Source: Caldilineaceae bacterium
GTDB lineage: Bacteria > Chloroflexota > Anaerolineae > Caldilineales > Caldilineaceae
Direction of reading: 5' to 3'
NCBI GenBank assembly: GCA_026645575.1
Contig: JAPKMW010000089.1
Location: 1-50,654 of the forward strand
DNA: 50,654 nt
Position numbers and translations under genes: made by a program. The number at the start of each line of letters is the position of its first letter. Position 1 is the first letter of the stretch. The notes beneath the pieces are model-generated. The model was not told the DNA's origin and did no database searches. It worked only from the letters and a program-made list of their open reading frames with translations. Positions 1 through 7,421 of the stretch are shown here, piece after piece.

Positions 1-66
1 TGCGTCGACATCCTTTTCAATATGGCGACTGCCAACTAACCTTTTTTCCCCAGAAATAATTCCTGG

Positions 67-2022
67 ATGGATACTTATGTCAATCCGCAAACCGAGCGTT
101 ACTTCGACCGAACGCGCGCCGAGATGCTGGGTCAGGTGGTCTGGGAGCTTTTCCCAGCTCTGGCCGGCACCATCTTTGAGGAGCAATATCGCAAAGCCAT
201 GACCGAAAGGCAAGCCGTGCATTTCGAGGCGCTATCGCCGGTTACTCACCAATGGGTCGAAGTTCATGCCTACCCGTCGGTGGATGGTTTGTCCGTCTAT
301 TTTCATACCATCACGGAACGAAAAATGATCGAGGCGGCCCTGCGCGAACGGGAAGGGCAGCTTCAGCTCATCACGGACAATATGCCGGCGCTCATTTCCT
401 ATGTAGATGCTGACGAGCGCTATCGATTTGTCAACGCCCGCTACACCGAGTGGTTTGGTCCCCCGGCCGATCTGCTCATCGGCCGGCAGGTGTGTGAGGT
501 GTTGGACGCCGCTTCCTATGCGCGTGTGCAGCCCTACCTACAACAGGCGTTGCAAGGTCAACGTGCAACCTTTGAAAACGAATATCAACTAGGCGATGGT
601 GCAACGCGCATTGGCAGCGTGACCTATGTTCCACATCTCGGTGCTGGCGAGCAAGTGCTCGGCGTCTATGTTTTGGTATTCGACATTACCGAGCGCAAAC
701 AAACGGAACAACAGGCACACCTGTTGGCTGATTTGAGCGCACTACTCGCCGCTTCCTTGGACTATCAAGTGACCCTACAACAGTTAACCCGACTGCTGGT
801 GCCCCGTTTGGGCGACTGGTGTTCGGTGGAAGTCATTGGCGCCGGCGGTGTACTGGAACCGGTGGCGATTGCTCACATCGATCCGGCCAAACAGGTCTGG
901 GGGCATGAATTGCGCCAGCGCTACCGTCCCCATCCCGATGGTGCGCATGGGATTGCCAAGGTGATACGCACTGGGCAACCGGAGTGGTACCCGGAAATTT
1001 CCGATGAGATGCTGGTACGGGCGGCGCAAGATGAGACGCACCTGGCTCTGTTGCGGGCGATTGGGTTGCAATCGCTGCTGATTGTGCCGTTGCGGGTGCG
1101 TGGGCAAATCTTGGGAGCGCTTTCGCTCGGCTGGGCAACCCCAGGCCGGCGCTACCGGGAAGCGGATCTGCGCTTTGCCGGAGAGTTAGCGCAACGCGCC
1201 GCCATGGCCGTGGATAACGCGCATCTCTACCAGGAGGTGCGCACCGCCGAAGCCGAATTGCGCACCATGAACACAGTATTGGAGCAACGGGTGGTGGAAC
1301 GCACCCGTCAACTGGAAGAGAAAAATAAAGAATTGGAACGCAGCAACCGGGAGTTAGAGAAATTCGCCTATGTTGCCTCGCATGATCTCCGCTCTCCGTT
1401 ACGCGCCATCGACAACTTGTCCCAATGGATCAACGAAGATGCCGGTCATCTCCTGCCGGCTCCTTCCAAGGAACATCTCGCCAAGATGCGGGGGCGCGTG
1501 CGACGGATGGAGCAACTGCTGGACGATCTGTTAGCCTACTCACGCATTGGCCGCTTTCCCTACAACCTGGAATTGGTTGATGTCAGGCAATTGGTACAAG
1601 ACATTGTTACGCTACTAAACATCCCGCCGACCTTCCACGTGAGTATGGCCGATGCCCTGCCCATCTTCTATACAAAACGCGTTCCCCTAGAGAGCGTGTT
1701 GCGCAACCTCATTGGCAATGCGATCAAACACCATCATCGTCCTGATGGGCATGTACATGTGGCAGCCCATGAAATGGATGAGTGGTTCGAGTTTGTCATT
1801 CACGATAATGGCCCTGGCATCGATCCGCAGTTTCACGGCAAAATCTTTGAAATCTTCCAAACTTTGCAACCGCGGGACAAAGTGGAAGGCAGCGGGATGG
1901 GGTTAGCCATTGCTAAAAAGGCGATTGAAATTGCCGGGGGAACGATCACGGTTGAATCAAGCGCCGGCTGCGGCGCCACCTTCCGTTTCACCTGGCCGAA
2001 AGCTATACCGGAAGGCGGTTGA
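67..2022 (+). CDS. PAS-PAS-GAF sensor histidine kinase, N-terminus truncated
   Basis: Cytoplasmic-looking sensor kinase with no transmembrane segment seen. Order: partial PAS domain (about 1-90), second PAS (about 95-212, with the DNMPALISYVDADERYRFVN pattern), GAF (about 220-395), short coiled coil (400-432), HisKA with phospho-acceptor His439 in ASHDLRSPL, and HATPase with N box Asn551, DNGPGI from Asp580 and a GSGMGLA G2 box. The family autophosphorylates on His and passes phosphate to a response regulator; none is adjacent here. The first PAS begins abruptly at TYVNPQTERYF. The same frame reads upstream to a TAA at 37-39, and residues before that stop (DILFNMATA) resemble the start of a PAS domain, so the gene may carry a nonsense mutation or a sequence error, or start internally. 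No convincing ribosome binding site precedes the ATG at 67. Kinase call is secure; the true start is not. Confidence 0.85.
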   Translation: MDTYVNPQTERYFDRTRAEMLGQVVWELFPALAGTIFEEQYRKAMTERQAVHFEALSPVTHQWVEVHAYPSVDGLSVYFHTITERKMIEAALREREGQLQLITDNMPALISYVDADERYRFVNARYTEWFGPPADLLIGRQVCEVLDAASYARVQPYLQQALQGQRATFENEYQLGDGATRIGSVTYVPHLGAGEQVLGVYVLVFDITERKQTEQQAHLLADLSALLAASLDYQVTLQQLTRLLVPRLGDWCSVEVIGAGGVLEPVAIAHIDPAKQVWGHELRQRYRPHPDGAHGIAKVIRTGQPEWYPEISDEMLVRAAQDETHLALLRAIGLQSLLIVPLRVRGQILGALSLGWATPGRRYREADLRFAGELAQRAAMAVDNAHLYQEVRTAEAELRTMNTVLEQRVVERTRQLEEKNKELERSNRELEKFAYVASHDLRSPLRAIDNLSQWINEDAGHLLPAPSKEHLAKMRGRVRRMEQLLDDLLAYSRIGRFPYNLELVDVRQLVQDIVTLLNIPPTFHVSMADALPIFYTKRVPLESVLRNLIGNAIKHHHRPDGHVHVAAHEMDEWFEFVIHDNGPGIDPQFHGKIFEIFQTLQPRDKVEGSGMGLAIAKKAIEIAGGTITVESSAGCGATFRFTWPKAIPEGG

Positions 2023-2041
2023 GGTTGTTGCTGCGGGCGAA

Positions 2042-2089
2042 AAAGAGCGGACCGGCCAGCCCTTGGTCGGCGTGGTCGATCCGCTCTTT
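2042..2089. terminator. Bidirectional intrinsic terminator between convergent genes
   Basis: A perfect 10-bp inverted repeat, AAAGAGCGGA at 2042-2051 and TCCGCTCTTT at 2080-2089, with further GACC/GGTC pairing inside. A-rich and T-rich sides flank the GC core, so it could end transcription in both directions. It lies between the stop of the histidine kinase and the stop of the minus-strand secreted protein gene. Confidence 0.6.
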
Positions 2090-2140
2090 CAGCTACTCAT
2101 TTTTCAAGTTACCGCCTATGTAACCTGTTGGCAACCTCGG

Positions 2141-4294
2141 TTACCGCACGATGGTTGGCCGGATCACTTGGACCGGGATGGTGGCTTGGACCACACCATT
2201 CTGCACAGCAACAAGCGTGTGATCACCCAGGAAGGTGGTGGGTGGCCCTTGAAACTCCTGACAGAAAGTGCCGTCAGCGCCTGCCAGCGCGCTCCCCAAG
2301 GCAAGCCCCCCCGCTGCATCGAGGTAAACTGTCACCGTGCCAGGGGCAAAACCAGCGCCAAAGAGTGGAAAAGTCTCATCGGTTGTGATCTTTTGTGCAT
2401 AGTCGGGCAACGGGTGCGTAGGACAGCCGGTCTCACCAAAGTAGCTGCCGGTCAAGATGATGGTTGCGGCGCCGCCGGTGTTCGGGTTGGCCACTGCCAA
2501 GCCTACCTGCGCTTGGGCGGCGCCACTGACTGCTTGGATGGTATGCGAACCAGCCAGGGTCTCTGCCGGAATGGTCACTGCGGCGGCAAAGGTTCCCTCG
2601 GCGGTTACGGTGGCCGTCCCCAGCGTGATGCCACCATCCAGCGTCAGCACCACTTCGCCGGCATGGGCGCTCGCTGATCCTGTGCCGAGTTCGACCCGGT
2701 CGCTCCACGGACTACAGGTGACAGCGTCACAGTCACGGGCGCGGAACTGATAGGTGGTCGCCGGTTGTAGCCGCTTCAATTCATAGCGGGATGTACAACC
2801 ACTCCCCTGTACCCGCAGCTTATCGACCCGTAGTTGCCCACCAGCCACACCCCATTCCAGTTCCGTAGCACCACCGTTGCAAGCGCTGGTCGTATCGCGC
2901 TCCAGGTAGAGCGCCAAGGTGGTGGGATCAAGCGTGGGCGGGAAGAATTGGCCATTGATCTGCACCGTGTCACCAGCGTTGGCAATGGGTTGCACGGTAA
3001 TGTTGGGGCGGGTAAAGCTCGGATATTCGGGCGACCCCAACACCCGGCGTTGGCTGGCCTGGCTGTTGTCATAGGCCGTCTGCTCACGCGTTTCCGGCGT
3101 CACACAGACGAGGTCATCGGGCCGCGCTGCACGCCAGACATAGCCCTGGATACAAGTAAATGGCCCATACGCCCCGTTCGGATCCCGCCGCACCTCGGCT
3201 TGGCTGTTGTCATAGGCGGCCTGGTCGCGCGTTTCCGGCGTCACACAAACATGGTCACCGGCAAAAGCATCCCGCCAGACAAAGCCATCCAGGCAGGTAT
3301 CCGGGCCATAGGGCAGCGAAATGTTTTGAAAGCGCGGGGCGGCAATCGCCGGGTGGGTGATGCGCAGAATGATCCCTTCAGGCAGATCAATGCTCGTTTC
3401 CAGTTCGCTGAACGCAGCAAGAACACGGGCTGCCGGATTGCTGCGATCCGTACAGGCGGCGCTTTCGCGCAATTCTTTTAACGAATCATCCACCGGCAGG
3501 GGCATCTGTTTCTCCGTTGCCTGAATCGCCAACTCTGCCGCCGGGAATTTGTTGCCCAGGAAGAGCGTATCCAGGAAATTCCGCGCCAGATCGCCACTGA
3601 CATTATGCGTGTCGATCTGAACGGCATGTAGATTGACCGTACCGCCTTCGGCCGTCATCTGGCAGATCTGCGGCGTGCGGACAACAGTCCAGACCTCAAT
3701 GGCAAAGCGCACGCTGAACTGCGGATCATTCGGGCAGAAGGGTGTACCGTGGTCACGATGACAGGTGACCGGCGTTGTGGCATAGAAATCGACCGTGTTA
3801 TTGAGCAGTTGATAGCTCAGATAGAGCGTTGAATCGACCTGCTTCACCACCACCATGCCGCTGGTGGCCAGGTGGCAGGCGATGTCGTAGGCGCTAAAAC
3901 CGGAACCAATCTTGCGCACCTGCTTTTCCACCTGTCGTTTCATCCCCTCCTTGCCGTCACAAGCTTCCTGCCGCGGCGTCAAGCCGGTCTTGGGGTTGAT
4001 GCTGTTGTTCCAATAATCATCCAACTGGGCGCCCAGCGGTGTGTTGGTCAACTTGCTCATCTTCGGCCCCAACAGGCCGACCGGCAACGGAATCTCGATT
4101 GGGTTGCCGCTGTTACGATCGGGAACGACAGCGGTGAGGTTGATGCGCCCACTGGTGATGTCGATGGGGCTGGTGTAGATGGGTAGATTGCCGCCTTGGG
4201 CGTGGGCCTGCGGTGCAGTGCTTACGCCGAGGGTAAACCAAAAGATGATCACGGCGGCGACTAGCGCTCTGCGCATACGGATGACGGTACTCAT
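2141..4294 (-). CDS. Secreted protein with CVTPxTR repeats, FnIII-like and Ig-like domains
   Basis: 717 residues starting at the ATG at 4294, chosen because AAAGGAGG lies just upstream; a longer frame to 4351 lacks such a site. A signal peptide covers about residues 1-32 (hydrophobic stretch ending AHA-Q). The N-terminal 320 residues are unrecognised and Cys-containing. Two copies of a roughly 47-residue unit follow (about 334-369 and 381-416), each with a C..GYVWR, VCVTPETR and YDNSQA signature, a unit met in many exported proteins of soil bacteria. Then come a fibronectin-III-like segment ending in TTYQFRARDCD and about 120-residue Ig/TIG-like modules containing GSYFGETGC. Probably extracellular or surface-bound; function unknown. 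It converges on the histidine kinase. Confidence 0.75.
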   Translation of the reverse strand: MSTVIRMRRALVAAVIIFWFTLGVSTAPQAHAQGGNLPIYTSPIDITSGRINLTAVVPDRNSGNPIEIPLPVGLLGPKMSKLTNTPLGAQLDDYWNNSINPKTGLTPRQEACDGKEGMKRQVEKQVRKIGSGFSAYDIACHLATSGMVVVKQVDSTLYLSYQLLNNTVDFYATTPVTCHRDHGTPFCPNDPQFSVRFAIEVWTVVRTPQICQMTAEGGTVNLHAVQIDTHNVSGDLARNFLDTLFLGNKFPAAELAIQATEKQMPLPVDDSLKELRESAACTDRSNPAARVLAAFSELETSIDLPEGIILRITHPAIAAPRFQNISLPYGPDTCLDGFVWRDAFAGDHVCVTPETRDQAAYDNSQAEVRRDPNGAYGPFTCIQGYVWRAARPDDLVCVTPETREQTAYDNSQASQRRVLGSPEYPSFTRPNITVQPIANAGDTVQINGQFFPPTLDPTTLALYLERDTTSACNGGATELEWGVAGGQLRVDKLRVQGSGCTSRYELKRLQPATTYQFRARDCDAVTCSPWSDRVELGTGSASAHAGEVVLTLDGGITLGTATVTAEGTFAAAVTIPAETLAGSHTIQAVSGAAQAQVGLAVANPNTGGAATIILTGSYFGETGCPTHPLPDYAQKITTDETFPLFGAGFAPGTVTVYLDAAGGLALGSALAGADGTFCQEFQGPPTTFLGDHTLVAVQNGVVQATIPVQVIRPTIVR

Positions 4295-4315
4295 GATCGG
4301 GCCTCCTTTATTGTC

Positions 4316-4333
4316 GGTAGACAACAGTCTACC
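4316..4333 (-). promoter_or_regulatory. Perfect 7-bp hairpin in the 5' leader of the secreted protein gene
   Basis: GGTAGAC (4316-4322), loop AACA, GTCTACC (4327-4333), ending 21 bases before the chosen ATG and directly upstream of the ribosome binding site. It could be an operator or an mRNA stem-loop. Nothing else identifies it. Confidence 0.35.
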
Positions 4334-4737
4334 TATACGATTCAGCGTCACCTGCGCCTTTCGGGGTAGCGCAGCATGGCTCTATCGTATCCTAGCGGGG
4401 CGCCGAAGGCCCGTGTTCTTTTGCCAAAAATTTGACGGCGATTTGACAAACAATCTCACGGCTCGTTGCTAATTGCAGAAGGGGGATGGCGCTGGGTGAT
4501 TACTGGTAACAACGCCATGCGGTATTTGCGATCTGTACCTGCGCTAAGTCTTGCTTCTGGCAGGCCACTCTTGCAGAGTGACAAGGGTGCGCTTCCCCAT
4601 CGTTCCGGTTAAGGCGGGCTTGCCACTGCGGCTGCGCGCTGCCAGCACACATTGACACAGGTTAACTTTTTGTTGTTTGCTAGGCGACATATGGGTTGTT
4701 TCGCCCAAAAATTGAATGCACCCTTGTCGCCCGATTG
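4334..4737. other. Intergenic region, no gene seen
   Basis: About 400 bases between the secreted protein gene and the 3' end of comM, both on the minus strand. It should hold the promoter of the secreted protein gene. The only structure seen is a short inverted repeat, CACTC TTGCA GAGTG, at 4566-4580. No RNA gene or conserved ORF was found. Confidence 0.5.
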
Positions 4738-6267
4738 TTAGATAGACTCTTTCGGCCGATACTGAAGCGCTTCCGCCAAGTGAGGAACTTCAATCTTCGA
4801 CGCGCCGGCCAGATCGGCAATGGTGCGCGCCAGTTTAAGGACGCGATGATACGCCCGCGCGCTGAGATTCATCTGTTGTACGGCGGCGCGCATGAGGTTC
4901 TTGCCGGTTTCGTCCAGTTGACAAAACATCTGCACTTCGGCTGGTCCCATGTCACCATTGACCAGCACATGGGGTTTATTAAGGGGCGCAAAACGCTCAT
5001 TTTGGATTCGCCGCGCCGTTTCTACCCGTTGACGAATCACCGCTGATGTTTCGCCATTCGCCACATCGGCCAGCTTCTGGAAGGGAACGCGCTGGACTTC
5101 CAGGTGAATGTCAATCCGATCCATCAACGGACCGCTGATGCGCTTCTGATAGCGTTGCACCATACCCATCGAGCAGGTACATTCCTGGCGATCATCGCCA
5201 AAGTAGCCGCAAGGGCAAGGATTTAAGGCGGCGATCAGGACAAAACTCGCCGGAAAGGTCAGTGATCCGCTGGCTCGGCTGATCGTAACAATCCGGTCTT
5301 CCAGTGGCTGACGAAGAGTCTCAAGGTTCTTAACGCCAAATTCGGGAAGCTCGTCGAGAAAAAGTATGCCTCTGTGAGCTAAGGATATTTCCCCTGGTCG
5401 TGGCCAGCGCCCGCCACCGACCAACCCGGCATGACTGATCGTGTGATGAGGCGCACGAAAAGGACGGTTGCGCACCAGCGGTTGGCCTTCCGGCAAGGCA
5501 TCGGCGACTGAGTAGATGCGGGTGATGTCTAGCGCTTCGGTCAAGGTCAGGCGGGGAAGGATGGAGGGTAGCGCACGCGCCAGTAGGGTCTTGCCGGCAC
5601 CTGGCGGGCCTTTCATCAAACAGTTATGGGACCCGGCGCAGGCCACTTCCAGCGCTCGTTTGGCGCTCTCTTGCCCTTTGATGTCTTCAAAGTAGACTGG
5701 GAAGTGGGTCTCGGCATTTTCATCAAAGCGCAGCGAATTTTCAAAAGGCGCAATCGCCGGCCCACCGTTGAAATGGTGGAGCAGCGCGCCCAGCGACTCG
5801 ATCGGGTAGACTTCCAACCCTTCGACCAGAGCGGCTTCGGGCGCATCAATCGATGGCACAAAGAGCCGTTGATAGCCAGCAGCCTTCGCCATACTTGCCA
5901 TCGGCAGCACGCCGTTGACATGGCGCACGCTGCCATCCAGCCCCAACTCGCCTAGAATCAGGGCGTCATCCAGGTTGGCGAGCAGTTGACGGGTGGCGGC
6001 GAGGATGCCGACAGCAATGGGCAAGTCATAGGCCGGTCCCTCTTTGCGCAGATCAGCGGGGGCCAGGTTGATGGTGAGGCGATGTTGGGGAAAGAAAAAG
6101 CCGCTATTGGTCAGGGCGGCGCGCACCCGTTCCCCACTCTCGCGCACGGCGGCATCGGGCAGGCCGACCAGCGTCACCCGCTCCAAGCCGCTGGCAATGT
6201 CAACTTCAATGTCAATCGGTTCGGCATCCAACCCGACGACGGCACAACTATGAACTTTGGCAAGCAC
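4738..6267 (-). CDS. comM: YifB/ComM family Mg-chelatase-like AAA+ ATPase
   Basis: 509 residues, the usual family length, with a GTG start at 6267 and AAGGAAA upstream. The N-terminal ChlI-like domain opens with the family pattern AVVGLDAEPIDIEVDI and LPDAAVRESGERVRAAL. The AAA+ domain has Walker A GPPGAGKT at 220-227, Walker B ILFLDELPEF, and a Cys-rich NPCPCGYFGDDRQECTC insertion. The C-terminal lid ends in the expected RVLKLARTIADLAG. ComM is a hexameric helicase that aids branch migration when incoming DNA recombines during natural transformation; in non-competent bacteria its role is unclear. It is monocistronic, about 215 bases downstream of the methyltransferase gene. Confidence 0.93.
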   Translation of the reverse strand: MLAKVHSCAVVGLDAEPIDIEVDIASGLERVTLVGLPDAAVRESGERVRAALTNSGFFFPQHRLTINLAPADLRKEGPAYDLPIAVGILAATRQLLANLDDALILGELGLDGSVRHVNGVLPMASMAKAAGYQRLFVPSIDAPEAALVEGLEVYPIESLGALLHHFNGGPAIAPFENSLRFDENAETHFPVYFEDIKGQESAKRALEVACAGSHNCLMKGPPGAGKTLLARALPSILPRLTLTEALDITRIYSVADALPEGQPLVRNRPFRAPHHTISHAGLVGGGRWPRPGEISLAHRGILFLDELPEFGVKNLETLRQPLEDRIVTISRASGSLTFPASFVLIAALNPCPCGYFGDDRQECTCSMGMVQRYQKRISGPLMDRIDIHLEVQRVPFQKLADVANGETSAVIRQRVETARRIQNERFAPLNKPHVLVNGDMGPAEVQMFCQLDETGKNLMRAAVQQMNLSARAYHRVLKLARTIADLAGASKIEVPHLAEALQYRPKESI

Positions 6268-6280
6268 GAGGGTTTCCTTA

Positions 6281-6338
6281 TTGGTTGGTTGATTGGTTGA
6301 TTTGGTTCAGTAGTCCGTAGTCCAGAGTCGCGCAGTCC
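6281..6338. repeat. TTGGTTGA microrepeat followed by AGTCC heptamers
   Basis: TTGGTTG-type units run from 6281 to 6307. Then AGTCCGTAGTCCAGAG (from 6312) and a further AGTCC at 6334-6338 repeat the core of the large tandem arrays at 10007-10149. The stretch sits between comM and the methyltransferase gene and shows that the heptamer motif is dispersed. Confidence 0.6.
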
Positions 6339-6482
6339 AGCGTCGCTTCATTGCAATTTCGGCTGCGTTGCGGTCTACTGAGTATTAATGGGCGGAGTGT
6401 AGCACAGGATTGGGTGAAGAGCATCGGTCATGTGGCAGATTTTCGTAAGCCGACAAGGGCAGGTGGCGCTATTTGGCTTGCC

Positions 6483-7418
6483 TTATTTCTGGTCAGCGAG
6501 GGTGTTGCGTTCCCAGAAACAACCATCGTGATAGCCTTGGATCGTGGAATCGGCATTGGCCAGTTGTAATCGTTTAACCGCCATCTGGCAGTAGACGGCC
6601 TCCTGTTCGACGCCGGCATAGGTACGGCCCAGTTTCTTGGCGACGACACAGGTGGTGCCGGAGCCGAGAAAGGGGTCAAAGACAAAGTCGCCCGGTTTTG
6701 AACTGGCGAGGATTAGCTTGGCGATCAACTTCTCCGGTTTCTGCGTGGGGTGATCGGTATTCTCCGGCATCGACCAGAAGGGGACGGCGATGTCGGTCCA
6801 GAGGTTGGAGGGGTGGGTCAGGCGGTAGTTGCCCTGTTCGGTTTCTTGCCAATCCTTGGGGGCGCCGGCGGCGGTGCGATAGGGGGCCAGCACTTTGCGT
6901 TTGAGCTTGACCGCTTCCACATCAAAATAGTAATCGTCCGAAACGGTGCAAAACCAAATATCCTCGGCGCAATTCTTCCAGTTGGCTTTGGCGCCGCGCC
7001 CCTTTTCCCGCTCCCAGGTAATGCGATTGCGGATGATGAAATGCTCTTCCAGCACCGTTTGCACCGCTTTCGAGGATTGCCAATCACAACAAACATAGAG
7101 CGAAGCGGTTGGTTTCAGGCTGCGTGTCAGTTTACTTATCCAGGAACGAAGCCACTCCTCATAGGCCGCGGCAGAGGTTTTGGTGAACTTGCTGCTGCCA
7201 AAGGTTTTGTCCAGATTATAGGGCGGGTCGATGATCAGCAGATCGATAAACTGTTCGGGTAGGAAATCCAGACAGGCAAAGAGGTCTTGATGAATGACCT
7301 GGTTCGCCAGGTCACTGCTGGTATAGGGTCGATCCAGGGTGATCGTTTGGGCCAGGAGGTCGGCGGTTTCGGTTGCCTGGATCGTCAGTGTGCGATTGCG
7401 TGGCGCTCTTGCTTTCAT
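6483..7418 (-). CDS. Solitary DNA methyltransferase (N6-adenine/N4-cytosine, beta class)
   Basis: 311 residues. Catalytic motif IV DPPYNL (D64-Y67) comes before the SAM-binding FLGSGTT motif I (250-256), the beta-class order. WEREKGRGAKANWKN and HPTQKPEKL fit the N6_N4_Mtase family, close in style to M.RsrI-type enzymes. It transfers a methyl group from SAM to adenine (or cytosine N4) in an unknown site. No restriction endonuclease gene is adjacent, so it is an orphan enzyme or an epigenetic regulator. The ATG lies 3 bases after the stop of the upstream TPR gene, with GGAG inside that gene's end, so the two are translationally coupled. That pairing is the odd point. Confidence 0.88.
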   Translation of the reverse strand: MKARAPRNRTLTIQATETADLLAQTITLDRPYTSSDLANQVIHQDLFACLDFLPEQFIDLLIIDPPYNLDKTFGSSKFTKTSAAAYEEWLRSWISKLTRSLKPTASLYVCCDWQSSKAVQTVLEEHFIIRNRITWEREKGRGAKANWKNCAEDIWFCTVSDDYYFDVEAVKLKRKVLAPYRTAAGAPKDWQETEQGNYRLTHPSNLWTDIAVPFWSMPENTDHPTQKPEKLIAKLILASSKPGDFVFDPFLGSGTTCVVAKKLGRTYAGVEQEAVYCQMAVKRLQLANADSTIQGYHDGCFWERNTLADQK

Positions 7419-7421
7419 CGG

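Noticed and set aside
1910..2677. 255-residue plus-strand frame crossing the kinase stop
   Set aside because: It overlaps two well-supported genes and has no domain or start signal.
6483..7418. Complete restriction-modification system
   Set aside because: No endonuclease gene or specificity subunit lies on either side. The upstream gene is a TPR/winged-helix protein.
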